From NCBI GenBank assembly GCA_030998225.1, contig JAPYXD010000698.1:10271001-10335000 (forward strand): 64,000 nt of DNA, written 5' to 3'. Positions 1 to 10,495 of this stretch are shown here, piece after piece; within the stretch, counting starts at the first letter, position 1; each line of letters starts with the position of its first letter. Under the pieces are notes generated by a model that worked only from the letters and a program-made list of their open reading frames with translations, was not told the DNA's origin and searched no databases. The DNA comes from Diplolepis rosae (taxonomy: Eukaryota; Arthropoda; Insecta; Hymenoptera; Diplolepididae). The position numbers and the translations under genes are program-made.

Positions 1-105
1 AATTATCTTATTTAACAGTTAAAAATACTTGTTCACTGACGAATCAGTGAAAAGGCAAATCACTGATTCAATCAGTGAAAATTTGACTGATTCAGATTTA
101 GAGAG
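1..105. mobile_element. CTCTCTAAA-family MITE (A0), right part, cut by window edge
   Basis: The segment is made of alternating AATCAGTGAAA-like and inverted modules and ends in GATTTAGAGAG, as do the complete copies at 25.7, 37.2, 38.2 and 40.3 kb. Its left end lies outside the window. The dinucleotide after the terminus is AA. It ends about 90 bp before an exon, so it lies in an intron if that gene is real. Confidence 0.8.
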
Positions 106-198
106 AATATTGCTCACAATTTTACTCTGATGAATTCTCTTCTCTGCCCTTAAATGATTGACTTTTTAAAAATAAATTTGTTATTTTTATTTTTACAG

Positions 199-420
199 GT
201 AAAGTGTGGATAGGTGATAATGAGGTCGCGTGGCGGACAGAGCAGACACTTAAAAGGATGTCACCGTTGAATCCTTGCGCCACAACGACGACGGTAACAA
301 CGACGACAGGTGGAGGGGCCTCAATGCACCTCCACTTGTCTCCTCCCACAGTCGCCCCTGTCTCAACCCCTGATCTCAGGAGCCCCTCAACCCTCCAAGC
401 AAAGCTCGGTTTCTCACCAG
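199..420 (+). CDS. Internal coding exon of an unrecognised protein (exon A)
   Basis: A T-rich tract and TTTTACAG precede position 199, and the exon ends at CCAG followed by the donor GTCAGT. Only one frame is open through all 222 bp. It starts with two bases of a split codon and ends with one base (phase 1 to phase 1), encoding about 74 residues. The translation runs from KVWIGDNEVAWRTEQTLKRM through a Thr-rich stretch (codons ACG/ACA, near 280-310) into a Ser/Pro-rich part ending LQAKLGFSPG. Codon third positions are much richer in G/C than the flanks, which supports coding. No domain or family is recognised; the Thr and Ser/Pro bias suggests a disordered tail. The other two frames hit stops in the first codons. 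Upstream exons are outside the window. Confidence 0.6.
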
Positions 421-605
421 GTCAGTCTTACTACATATTTAATTTAATTTCATATTATAACATTCACATAATTAACATTTCTGTTATTATTTAACATTGT
501 TCCAAACATTAATTAAGTTTAATGAATGAATTTCTTACCCCGGGAAAAATGTTTATCAAAAATTTGAATCTGTGTAATGATACACTAAATTCGCTTTTCC
601 TTCAG

Positions 606-667
606 AGACTTTCGCAACCCCTAAAATCATCCCTCCCGAAAGGAAAGACATCGTGCCAGATTTTTAG
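606..667 (+). CDS. Terminal coding exon joined in frame to exon A (exon B)
   Basis: The acceptor is a pyrimidine-rich run ending CTTCAG at 605. Joining base 420 to 606 keeps the frame and adds ETFATPKIIPPERKDIVPDF before TAG at 665-667. The intron (421-605, 185 bp) has GT-AG ends. A strong donor-like GTGAGT lies at 724, so the exon may extend to 723 with later 3'UTR splicing. A second frame (RLSQPLKSS...) is open through the exon to TAG at 720-722, so an isoform entering in another phase cannot be excluded. The family is unrecognised. An AATAAA at 891-896 could end the transcript. Confidence 0.5.
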
Positions 668-890
668 TGACGAAAAACTCGAAGGTCCAACGACTTTGGA
701 TTCGGGTGGGGAATTTCACTAGGGTGAGTGGCTGAGAGGACCTTTAAGCAAGTCTCTTTAAATAATACAATAAGCCTGATGTCATTTGCCGGACAATGGG
801 ACACCTTTTACGGAAATGGTTCCGTAAAATTGCCTTTGGCAAGTTTACTTACTTTACTCTTTTCTCATCCCTCAAAATTTTAGAAAACAC

Positions 891-896
891 AATAAA
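891..896 (+). terminator. Possible poly(A) signal AATAAA
   Basis: AATAAA lies about 225 bp after the TAG at 665-667 in an A-rich context. It is in the right place to end a transcript carrying exons A and B. Such hexamers are common by chance in sequence this AT-rich. Confidence 0.3.
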
Positions 897-940
897 AAAT
901 TCCAAAAAAATGCGGTTAATATAATATATACACTGCTGTG

Positions 941-1176
941 CAAAAGTCGTCGGATGCCTTAGAATAAAGTGGAAGGTAACAAAATTCTATATTTTATGAC
1001 CCCAAAACGAAATGTTTTAGTCCATTATTAACGAGGATATTGCCAAAAAGACAAATATTTAAAACTTTTTTAAATTTTGAATAACTTAACATAGAGAACA
1101 TTTTTCAACTCTTTATTAAACAATTTTATTTTTTCCATTTAAATATTTCTCATTTATTATGTATTATCTAATATTG
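941..1176. other. AT-rich stretch with a solo mariner-like terminal motif
   Basis: CACTGCTGTGCAAAAGTCG near 941 resembles the end of the foldback at 1751-2035 (GCTATGCAAAAGTCGCCGG). No partner end was found, so this looks like a degraded element end. I see no gene here. Confidence 0.35.
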
Positions 1177-1345
1177 AAGAATTTGAAAATCTTTCTGTGG
1201 AAAAAAAGACGTTTTCGACTGCGCTGGGATTCGAGCCCAGGTTTCTCGATTGCCGGTCGACTGCATTTTTGTTTTCGATGTTTCGGATTTTGAAACTTGT
1301 TACCTCGAATTTTCCATTTAATTTTATATTTTCTTCCTTCAATCA
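1177..1345 (-). repeat. tRNA-derived SINE copy
   Basis: On the minus strand the copy contains GGCTCGAATCC, a near-perfect tRNA B box, inside a T-arm-like hairpin (CTGGG stem with CCCAG, 1224-1240). A shared tail follows, reading CCACAGAAAGATTTTC then AAATTCTT. The same tail recurs near 4343, 9117, 13697 and, inverted, 29733-29836. The 5' boundary is approximate. The lack of a full cloverleaf argues against a tRNA gene. Confidence 0.6.
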
Positions 1346-1750
1346 TTTTCAAATTTTTCAAAACTCTTGAAAAATATTTTGAATTGTATGAAAAGTTCTA
1401 AATTTGTTTAAATATCTAGAAAATAAGGTAAAATCATTTGAAATCTTCCTGTAATTTTTCAAAATCCCTTATGATTTTCTAAACTTCCTAAATCTCTTGG
1501 GATCTTTAATTTCTAGACTTTTCTTTTTTAAAATATCCAGACTGTATCCAAGTCGTTAAAAATCTTTTATATTTTTTCAACCATTCCTTGCAGTTTTTCA
1601 AATCGGATCCAAATATTAGAAAATATCTTGGAAATCAAAACTGTTTAAAAATATTCTAAAATAGAGGAAATTGTTCTCGTCATTCATTGTGACTAACTCT
1701 GGAAGAAAACTCGAAGCGGACTTTAAAAAAATATTTTTGGGTTAAAATTT
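1346..1750. other. AT-rich gap
   Basis: Low-complexity AT-rich sequence rich in AAAATCTT-like words. No gene, splice-flanked exon or paired repeat is visible. Confidence 0.5.
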
Positions 1751-2035
1751 GCTATGCAAAAGTCGCCGGGAACTTGTTTTTAACCATTCACGTAAAAGCT
1801 TCTAATTTATAAAATACTTAATGGATTTTTTCCTTAAAGATATAAAATTTCAAATTTATAAAATTATTTATAAAAGAAATTATGAAAATAATTTTATTTT
1901 ATTTTTATGATGTTTTGTATTTTTTTTTCATATTATTAAGTTATTTTAAAGAAAAAATTAATTGTTAGGTATTTTATAAATTAGAAGCTTCTATGTGGAT
2001 GGTTAAAAACAAGTGACCAGCAACTTTTGTATAGC
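1751..2035. mobile_element. Foldback MITE with mariner-like ends
   Basis: The arms are inverted: GCTATGCAAAAGTCGCCGGG near 1751 pairs with a CAGCAACTTTTGTATAGC-like end near 2035. The pairing continues inward through ACTTGTTTTTAACCAT and AAGCTTCTAATTTATAAA to an AT-rich centre. There is no coding capacity. The end motif recalls Tc1/mariner termini, but the flanks do not show a clean TA duplication, so the class is tentative. Confidence 0.65.
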
Positions 2036-2694
2036 AGTCTATTGTACAAATAGCAAAAAAATAGTCAGCCTTGCTTACTACGAAATAGAATTGTATATAT
2101 TGATCGGAACCGGAAGATTCGCAATCTTAAAAGGCGGAAGCTGATCTGCAAGGGTTCCCTTCGTTTGCTTAAGTAAACATTTCTCGTAGAATGGTTATAG
2201 GGCCCCATGAGTGAGGGTTACAGACCTGTGGTCCAACTCAGTCGACGTTTCTTTGCAAAGAAGCGCTCACGCAAACAGAGTCTAGAACGAGAGGGAAATG
2301 TGGGGAGGGGTGGAAAAAGAAAAAAAAAGCACTCTGCAACATGTTTAATGCATCGTTCAACATTTCCATGTCAAACATCGCTTTGACTCGCGGAATTTAA
2401 AACCGCTACTCTATACGCCTTACACTCTATCTGTATGTATGCGATTTGCACGAATAGAATATTGTACATTTTGAATGAAACGGAGTAAAATGTCTTATAT
2501 TGTCTTGAGAAAAATGTAATTGTTACAATGAGAACAAAAACAATCTTTTTTGCTCTCCTAAGGACGTCTAATGTCTTAAGAACGGCTTCTACTAGAACTA
2601 CGTTTCTAATGTCTCTTCTGTCCATTTGCTCAGTTAGTATTTCCAGAAATGTAATTATTTTCAATAATAATACGATAAAAATTAAGTTTTCTTC
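2036..2694. other. Unique stretch without a recognisable gene
   Basis: Contains a slightly GC-richer part near 2200-2300, then AT-rich sequence. Short open frames occur on both strands but lack splice signals or codon bias. Nothing is annotated here. Confidence 0.4.
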
Positions 2695-3250
2695 GCTGGT
2701 AATTTTTTATCACTTTTTAAGGCATTTCCCAAATTTTCAGAATTTTGTTTTGTAAATTAAAAAAGTTTATCTATTAGCAGGTGATAAAGTGCATCTTATT
2801 TCCCCTTGCAGTGCAAATAATAGTATATTATGTAACTAGGGAGAAAAAATTTATTTTGCTAGTGTCAAGTTTGATGCCAGAGCAAAGCGAGGTCAACAAT
2901 CACATGAGTAAAAATAGTACATTGTGCAACTAGGGAAAATAAATGTTTTTCCCGTGTTGCACACGATTCTTTTTCTACTGTGGGATCAAAAAATAGATTT
3001 TTCTACCAGAGAGTCATAAAATGGACTTTATTGCCTCGTGCGGGACAAGCAAATCCATTTTTTGACTATCTAGTAGAAAAAGAAATCAAACTCTCAAAAT
3101 AAATTTTTTTTACCCTAGTTGCATAATATACTATTATTTGCACCGCAGGGGAAAATTAAATACACTTTATCACCTGCTAATGAAAAAAAATTTAATTTAC
3201 AAAAAAAATTCTGAAAATTTGAGAAATGTAACAGAAGATAATAAAGAACG
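2695..3250. repeat. Long foldback repeat R5
   Basis: Inverted arms of about 170 bp or more: TTAGCAGGTGATAAAGTGCA near 2776 pairs with GCACTTTATCACCTGC-like sequence near 3175, and the pairing extends outward through the AAATTTTCAGAATTTT region on both sides. A partial second copy lies at 47700-47906. Its outer arm shares sequence with R4, which it abuts on the right. Confidence 0.7.
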
Positions 3251-3483
3251 TCTGGTAACTTTTATCTAGCAAAAATTTTTTAAAAAAATTTAAAAAGTTA
3301 TCAATAATCAAAGTTAACTATAAAATGTTTACAGAATTTCCACTTGAACGAAGTAAGCATACTTTCTTTATCGTCTTCTGTTGTATTTTTCAAAATTTCA
3401 GGGAGATATTCTGTAAAATATAAAAGTTATTTTACATGGACTTTTACAGGAACTTGTCCACGTGGTCTGGTTGATCCATGTCC
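3190..3483. mobile_element. R4-family TTAA element, left end replaced (R4-3)
   Basis: Aligns with the right three quarters of the R4 copies at 6882-7236 and 7944-8290. It ends CCACGTGGTCTGGTTGATCC...GTCC and is followed by TTAA (3484-3487). The left terminus is missing where foldback R5 begins. Confidence 0.6.
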
Positions 3484-3487
3484 TTAA

Positions 3488-4342
3488 GACAAATAAAATA
3501 AGGGCAAACCAATTTGGTACGTGGCACATTTGCCTCGCAAAGCCAGGAGCCTGAGTTACGAGTGTTTATTCGGTATATCAATAAGATTGAAATGGGAAAA
3601 AGAAAGAAAGAGAATGGTCAACGTCCCCAGAGGACTCGCTCAAAGGAAAGCTTTTCTTCTTGACCAGCAGATAACACCATGTTTTTTGCGTTCCTGAATT
3701 CGCTGCTTTTTTTAATGTCTAGATCATTTTTCACCTAGATTGTCTCCCCCCTTTCCTCTCTTATAAAATTAATGAATGAACTCACAAATAATGAATATTT
3801 AACAGTCATTGGGTCGATTACTTTCAAAATTAACACTGTAAAAAAGACGGGCTGCGTTTTATAAACAAATCTGTGTGCTTTTACAATCCAGCATGAAATT
3901 CTCTGATTGTGATATTGGAAATATGAATTCGCGTACATTAGAAAACTAAGAAGCAGGATCTGTTTTAAAATTGATTCTCAAAGTCATTGAACTGTGTATC
4001 GTAGTCCTGTCGCGTGTAAAATACGACCCTTTATTCTCTCTCATTGTATCTCTCCCTTGGGAAGATTCTTTTCCTTTCAAAATACATGTTTTTTCACCCT
4101 AATATATTTAAATTCCGCTTAGTCCTTTTAAGGTATTTCTTGAATGTTAATCAAAAAAATTGTAGTCTCTTTTAAATATGATAAATGCTGAAATTTATTT
4201 GCAGTTGAATTGTTTTATTAACTTCAACGTTAAAAGTTACCAGCGAATTAATATTTTGGCATGAACTTGAAATATTAATCCTTTGAATCTTGTAAATAAT
4301 TTCAAATAAATTAGTTGAGTTTGAAATTCAAATTTAAATTTA
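3488..4342. other. Gene-free AT-rich stretch
   Basis: No coding exon, structural RNA or recognisable repeat family was seen. Short open frames show no codon bias. Confidence 0.4.
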
Positions 4343-4475
4343 AGAATTTGAAATCTTTCTGTGGAGAAAAAGACGCCCTCGACTGCGCTGGGATACGAGC
4401 CTAGGTCTTTCGATTGCCGGTCGAACTGAAAATCCTAGACCCCGAGGACTCACGCTATGAACATTTCTCTACAAT
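4343..4475 (-). repeat. tRNA-derived SINE copy, diverged
   Basis: Same organisation as the copy at 1177: the shared tail at 4343-4370, then the tRNA-like segment near 4385-4430. The B box is mutated (CTCGTATCC instead of CTCGAATCC). Minus orientation; the 5' boundary is uncertain. Confidence 0.5.
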
Positions 4476-4673
4476 TCCAGAATTTACACCTGGATATTTC
4501 TAGAGGCGAGACAATAATAGATTAGAACAAAATTTTAAAAATCCAAAAATGGAGTTAAAATATAAATAAGCACAATAATGTGACGAAAGAAAAATCCTTG
4601 CTCCGAATCCCTTTAAACGCTCCACAGCGCTTGGATAATTTCAAGTGTTTCAAAAATTTGGAAGTACTTTTCA

Positions 4674-4927
4674 CACGGAAAAAAATGATTCAATAGAATT
4701 TATAGAACTGTGCAAAATTTGGGGATACAGGAATTTAAACGAGACGGAGTTTTGGAAAATTTACAAAACTTTTCAGAATAAAATGTGGAACATTCAGGAA
4801 AAATCATTGAAAGTCTCACATTTTATTCTGAAACGTTCTGTGAATTTTGCAGAACTCTGTTCCGTAAATGCCTCTATCTTCAACTCTTGAACAGTTCTAT
4901 AAACTTTATTGAACTCTTTTTTCCGTG
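4674..4927. mobile_element. Foldback MITE with CACGGAAAAAA ends
   Basis: CACGGAAAAAA at 4674 is inverted as TTTTTTCCGTG at 4927, and the interior is broadly self-complementary (for example AATAAAATGTGG against CACATTTTATTC). The ends resemble the other CACNGAGAAA-ended foldbacks of this window. The open frames inside are repeat translations. Confidence 0.6.
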
Positions 4928-6877
4928 CAATCATCGTACTTTTGAAATTGCAATTTCTCAACAATTCACCCCCTTTTAAATAATATATTTTGAAAGAACA
5001 TTCTATACATTTTAACCATATTGTTTGCCATATGGACTATAAAATTCTGATTGAAAATGTTTGTAGAATTGATGATATTGTCAGTATTGAAAAATGCGTG
5101 GTGGGCCTATTTTTATTTCATTAGCAATTGATGTATGGACCAACCCCTTAGTAGTATTAACCAATAACTGGCTATCGCCGTCGATACTGGCTGCTCTATA
5201 TGTAGGAGGGGTTGCATCGTGAAGGGGTGACGTGAAATATTGGCTACACAGATTTCAACTATTATTGTCGAGTGTAAAACACGGTGGCATTTGGCGTTAA
5301 AACGATCAAGGGGTGTTGCGTACCGGGTGGCCGTCTGCTTCCGACAATATAAATATATACGTTTACAAAATGACGATATTCAGTACGCACACTTCAAAAA
5401 AACTAAAACACTAGTGCAGTAAAGTTTTAAGCGTGCGGAAAATTAAAACAAACTCAAAATTTGATCACACTAGTGCGGGAAAATCAACTTTCCGCGGAAC
5501 GTGTTTTGATACGAAATATACTATTTTATTTTAATATGTGATAAAATATATAATTCGCGAAAATTTACTTGAAAAATGTAATGCTAAACCGCAAAATATC
5601 ACTTTAAGTCCCACTGAAATTTTGAAGCTGACAGTAACAAAAAGAAAAAATATTAACGAATAGATAAAGCATTTCTATCTCGGTATCGACGAGGCAGATC
5701 TTGTGGCACAAATTGAATTCTGATTTACTCTATCGCGAGTTGTACTGCTGCCAAGTTGAAGTGGAGAGTCTCCTATCTTGGTCCACCCCAGCTTTATTAT
5801 TTATTGTTCAATTCCTCCACCGACCTGTCGACTCAATATTCACTTAGATGTCTAAAATGATTTGCGAGGTTCTATTGTCCAAGAAGGTCAGAACTTTATT
5901 AAACTTGAAAAGATCAGATACATTGTTATTATTTGCTTGAGCCTTTTGGTAGATTTAATTACATATTTCATAAAAATTGCTTGATTAAAATAATAAGCGT
6001 AAGGCTTGGAAGATGTACCATCAGAGCCTAGAGTAAGGGATTCGGTTTAATTAGCGGATTATGTTAAAGCGATCTGTTCATGGAGATCGAAGGGTGCGAG
6101 AGAAAGAGTGCAGAATTTTTAAGATCATAATTTTAGATAGGCCTATACTCTGCTCTCGCAAATGGCGGCATGTAGGCAAATTGAGGTGAGATTGGAGGTC
6201 AGCATTCTGCCAACCGTTACCGCATCATGCACACTGGGTGGTGCAAAAGTATATAAACCCTCCTTTTTTCATATCAGTTACAGAAATATTTCACAGAGTG
6301 TGTAAGATTTTTAATCAACGTGGAACTAAAATTTCCACAGTTCCAAAATTTCCAAAAGATTGAGAGAAATACTAAAGGAAGACTATATTTTTAATAATAC
6401 ATAAATATATCATTTTTTCGATTCAAAGATTCTTATTATAATTTGCAAATAACTTTCTCCCTTTATGTGTAAAATGTCTGGGTTCCTGCATAATAAGGAG
6501 TTAGCTGATCACATTTAATGATAAGAACGTAAGAGAGTCTGGAGTCTCAACAACACTGAGTATATGAAACATCGTGATTGGGCGCTTAGTAACGGGGATC
6601 GATTTACTTGGTCGTTATAAAACATCATTATGAAGCGATTATAGTGCCGTCAATGAGCTATACTCACTGCAAGCACAATGCCCAATGCCATAATTAGAAT
6701 CCATCAATTACTAGACTCCTTTAGTATTGAACGAAAATAGTAGTTCGGCAAGCTATATATTTTAATATTGGAAGAAGATCCAAAAAGTCAGTGAAAAGTA
6801 ACAAAACTTCCACTCATTACGCCAAAATATCAAGTTCAGGGTTTTATATTTTTATGCATACCTAATAATGACTTGCA
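4928..6877. other. Unique stretch with a GC-richer patch, no gene recognised
   Basis: 5230-5520 is less AT-rich and repeats the motif ACTAGTGC (near 5410 and 5468). 6150-6250 also stands out. No splice-flanked exon with good codon use was found. Confidence 0.35.
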
Positions 6878-6881
6878 TTAA

Positions 6882-7236
6882 GGCCATGGATCAATCGAAC
6901 CACGTGACTCAATTATACATTTATTCGTTCATGTAAGATAACTTTTTTAATTTACCAAGTATTTTTCTGAAAATTTGAGAAACGTAACAAAAGAAATTAA
7001 AGTGCATCTTAACTTTTTTTAGTGAAAATTTTGAAAAAAATTCGGAAACTTATCGACATTTACAGTTAACTGTAAAATTTTTTGCAAAATTTGCACTCAA
7101 ACGAGGTTCACAGACGTTTTTTATCGTTTTCTGTTGTATTTTCCAAATTTCCAGGAAGACATTTTGTAAAATAAAAAAGTTATCTTACATGAAGTTTTAC
7201 AGAAATTTGGTCACGTGGCCTGGTTGATCGATGGCC
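6882..7236. mobile_element. R4-family foldback MITE flanked by TTAA (R4-1)
   Basis: Starts GGCCATGGATCAATCGAACC after TTAA (6878-6881) and ends as the inverse, GGTTGATCGATGGCC, before TTAA (7237-7240). The arms are long, including GTAAGATAACTTTTTTA against an inverted TTATCTTAC. It shares its right TTAA with the next element. Confidence 0.8.
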
Positions 7237-7240
7237 TTAA

Positions 7241-7939
7241 GGGGGAAGATACCTCTAGAACCCTTAAAAAAAGCAGTTTTTTTCAATTTTATTCTGGGAG
7301 AATAAAAACGAAGCAAGTCCGGATTTTTTGCATATATTAGAAGGCATTATTTAACTTAAAAAAAACAATTTTTTCATGATAGAAAAATACAAAATGACGG
7401 AAATATGACGGATCCCGTCGATAGCGTCGCTGCTAACATTTTTTGTGGCCATCAACTTCCTGGCTAGGTTTTTCATCTGAAACGATAAAAGAAAATTTTT
7501 TATAAATCGGGAAATTTTTATCGAGTGCATAGCAGGGGGGTTTTGCAAATTTCGAAAAATTGGGTATATTTTCATGCGTTTCGTGAAAAAGTGCCATTTT
7601 TACCCGTGTTTTTTGACATGTAAATAGTTAAAAAGCTGTAGAAATAGTATTTTTCTCGAAAAGTCGCCCTACTACGCACTTGAATATAGAATTATCTATA
7701 AAATACCGTTTCATTCAAGTAAATCGGTTGAATAGTTGGCTCGCAATCTTGACGGCCGGATAAAAAAAGTTAGTTTCGAGAAAACGAGCCTCAAAGTTTT
7801 TGTACTGGGGCCTCTTTCTACCGAAATATTTGGAGTAGACCAATAGAACTTTGGGATTATATTTTTGAATAGTTTTTCAATCGATTTGAGCAAAAAAAAA
7901 ATTTTTGATTTTTTGAAAGTTCTAGAGGTATCTCCCCCC
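7241..7939. mobile_element. TTAA element with GGGGG/CCCCCC ends (R3, R9 group)
   Basis: TTAA (7237-7240) is followed by GGGGGAAGATACCTCTAGAA, and the right end is the inverse, TTCTAGAGGTATCTCCCCCC, followed by TTAA (7940-7943). TTAA duplications are typical of the piggyBac superfamily. No transposase frame remains. The subterminal GATTTTTTGAAA core matches the 36.0, 39.4 and 39.8 kb elements. Confidence 0.75.
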
Positions 7940-7943
7940 TTAA

Positions 7944-8290
7944 GCTCATGCATCAATCGGACCACGTGACTCAATTATACATTTATTCGTTCATGTAAGA
8001 TAACTTTTTTAATTTACCAAGTATCTTTCTGAAAATCTGGGAAATGTAACAAAAGACAATAAAGCACGTCTGTTAATTTTTTTTTAGTAAAAATTTTGAA
8101 AACTTATCGACAATTACAATTAACTGTCAATTTTTCTGCAAAATTTGCACTGAAATGAACTTCACAGACGTTCTTTATCATTTACCGTTGTATTTTCCAA
8201 ATTTACAGGAAGACATTTTTTAAAATAAAAAAGTCATCTTACAAGAATTTTTACAGGAATTTGGTCACGTGATCTAGTTGATCCATGGCT
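7944..8290. mobile_element. R4-family foldback MITE flanked by TTAA (R4-2)
   Basis: Second complete R4 copy, about 350 bp, with TTAA at 7940-7943 and 8291-8294. It aligns with R4-1 along its whole length, including the CACGTGA motif near both ends. It is the third element in a row to share a boundary TTAA. Confidence 0.75.
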
Positions 8291-8294
8291 TTAA

Positions 8295-9116
8295 TTTAGT
8301 AATATGCGAACTAATGTAACATGTAATGCACCTTCTAAACATATTAGCACGACCCCCCCCCCTCCCCCTCACCGATATAACACCATCTCACTTGAAAACT
8401 CGTTAGCTGATTGCGTTTTCCGCGATTAAGTCGTAATCTCAGATTAATCTAGCATTTATATCCCTTCAAAGACGATATACAGCGATGGGCACTAGTAGGC
8501 TGTATATCATCTCTCGGTGGGCATCCCATGAGTTTATGCACACCAAGGTAAGTACATCCATAACGACCCAGCCTCTCTGGTCCATGCTCTGTAGCACAAG
8601 AGTGTAATTCACTACACGCACAGTTTTCATACAAGGGAATGAATAGACGCGGCCCAACCCTGACCTCGACCTTGCTCATCGAGGGAAGAAGGGATAGAAA
8701 ATAAAAAAGTGAATATTAAAAAAAAAATACAAGAACCCTGCACGACTTCCTCCTTTGAACCCGTAACTGTAAGAAAGTGATATATGTGTACGTTGTACCA
8801 ACATAACGAGTATGAGAAATAGATTTGAGTTTTATAGTTGAAATTCAACCATCTTTTTATTAGTAACGACGGTCGAGAGACCTAATTAAGGCGTAGAATA
8901 TATGATTATAAATAGCTTGTTAACCTATATTGTATTCAAATACCATTTCGCGATGATTAATTATACAGGTAGATTCGTATCGATAAGATCATAAGAATTG
9001 ATCGGGATCGAAGTTATGTATAAATTCATGTATACAGACAGAAGATCAGGGCATTTAATTTGTTTCTATCGCAAAAACAGATTCACGGAGGATCTTGGTG
9101 ATTAGTTCTTAATATT
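8295..9116. other. Unique stretch with a C-run and a small less AT-rich island
   Basis: A run of ten C followed by CCCCCTC lies at 8353-8370. 8470-8690 is less AT-rich and open on the minus strand, without clear exon boundaries. No gene is called. Confidence 0.35.
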
Positions 9117-9158
9117 TAAAGAATTTGAAAATCTTTCTGTGGAAAAAAGACGCTTTAC
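9117..9158 (-). repeat. SINE tail fragment
   Basis: Only the AAGAATTTGAAAATC and TTTCTGTGGAAAAA tail of the SINE is present; the tRNA-like head is missing. Confidence 0.45.
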
Positions 9159-9310
9159 TGAATAATACTGTGAAAATGTTTTGAAACTTTTCAATACCGG
9201 AATAAACTAAATCAGAACTAAGATAACCTAAAATATACAGTCAATAATACATTCGTAAAAATATTTGGTCAATCTAACCAAAATTCAGTTGGGTAGCTAA
9301 AAAGCGCTTC

Positions 9311-9574
9311 AGCGCTAAAAAAATAATAATGAAATTGAATAATTCTTAAAACCAATTTGGTTTAAAAAAACCATTTTGTTGAATGAAAAAAGTTCTTGGC
9401 TGAATGAAAAATATTTGCTTAGTTTGACCAAATCGTATGCAAAGAAACATTTTTTGATTGATCCAAGCAAATATTTTTCATTCAGCCAAGAACTTTGTTC
9501 ATTCAACAAAATGGTTTTTTTAAACCAAATTGGTTGTAAGAATTATTCAATTTCATTATAATTTTTTTAGCGCT
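9311..9574. mobile_element. Foldback MITE with AGCGCTAAAAAAA ends
   Basis: AGCGCTAAAAAAATAATAAT at 9311 is inverted at 9574, and about 115 bp of each arm pair (for example AACCAATTTGGTTTAAAAAA and its inverse). The loop is short, near 9420-9465. Open frames on the two strands give near-identical peptides because the arms are inverted copies. Confidence 0.75.
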
Positions 9575-9674
9575 GCTTCTCTTTGTCTTTGCTTTTTATT
9601 TAAAACCAATATCTAATAAATAGGTGTTTAATTTTTGTGAAAAACTTCACATTTTGCAACATTTTCATATCCCA

Positions 9675-9837
9675 CACTGAAGAAAAAAACTAAGTTAACT
9701 GGTTGAGTTACAGTAAAACTAACTAAAAAAAAATTAGTAAGGTCAACAAGATTTTTGGTTGATTCAATACAAAAATTATGTAGCAGTCCTGTTAAACAAA
9801 TGGTCAACTCGTTAATCTTACTAGTTTTTTCTCTGTG
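9675..9837. mobile_element. Short foldback with CACTGAAG/CTCTGTG ends
   Basis: CACTGAAGAAAAAAACTA is inverted as TAGTTTTTTCTCTGTG. The inner motifs GTTAACTGG and GGTCAAC recur inverted. It belongs to the CACNGAGAAA-ended group. Confidence 0.55.
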
Positions 9838-9941
9838 GATCTGATAAATCAGTTGAATTTAAATTGTCCAATTAAAGTTTTGAGAACAAAACTTGAAATT
9901 TTGAAATCCGCTCTATTTCAAACTCTTAATAATTATTTCAG

Positions 9942-10129
9942 TATATTCAGGTGCTATCAAAAAACAAAAGGAAGAAGAGAAGGAAAAGGTAAAAGAAAAC
10001 TTGAGAAAAAGACAAATATCAGACAAAATGCATGAATTGAAGGAAAAGAAACAGAAGATTCAATTGGAAAAGTAAAAAGAACTCGAGGGCATCGAAGAAG
10101 AAATTCATGAACTGATTGAAGCTCGATGA
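9942..10129 (+). pseudogene. Coiled-coil terminal exon or pseudogene fragment
   Basis: After two in-frame candidate acceptors 9 bp apart (ATTTCAG at 941, ATTCAG at 950) one frame reads GAIKKQKEEEKEKVKENLRK then RQISDKMHELKEKKQKIQLEK to TAA at 10073-10075. The same frame then stays open as KELEGIEEEIHELIEAR to TGA at 10127-10129. The composition is strongly Glu/Lys with heptad-like spacing of L, I and M, as in a coiled coil. An AATAAA follows at 10245-10250. Either the protein ends at the first stop, making this a genuine last exon, or TAA is a nonsense change and this is a decayed copy of a longer coiled-coil protein. It would accept a phase-1 junction. The family is not recognised, and an intronless retrocopy is also possible. 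Confidence 0.45.
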
Positions 10130-10244
10130 ATTTACATATAGACAAAATTAGTTTTTTATGCGATTTAAAAGTTTTATCTTAATTTTTTTTTAATTTAAGA
10201 GTTTTTTAGATTACTATTGTTTCCAACTGTAATCCTAACTTTAA

Positions 10245-10250
10245 AATAAA
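10245..10250 (+). terminator. Possible poly(A) signal after the coiled-coil frame
   Basis: AATAAA lies 170 bp downstream of TAA 10073 and 116 bp after TGA 10127. The position suits a 3' end, but chance occurrence is likely in AT-rich DNA. Confidence 0.25.
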
Positions 10251-10495
10251 TATTTGGACTATCATTGTCCTTTAATTGTTCTATTTGTAACAATAATAAA
10301 AATAATATAACAATAATTACAGAATTATTTTTCACTTTTATACAAATATTATTGAAAAATTTACAAGTCAATAATCCATCGCTAAAACTCGTTTTCGCTG
10401 TAATAGAAACAGTTAAAATGAATCTTGATTGGATTTTTTAAAAAATTAGACCTGGAAAGCCTGGAAAAGTTATGGAATTTTAAAACCAGACTTGT

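Noticed and set aside
1218..1265. tRNA gene on the minus strand
   Set aside because: T-arm and B box are good, but no acceptor stem, D-arm or anticodon arm fits, and the segment recurs with a common tail, so it is a SINE.
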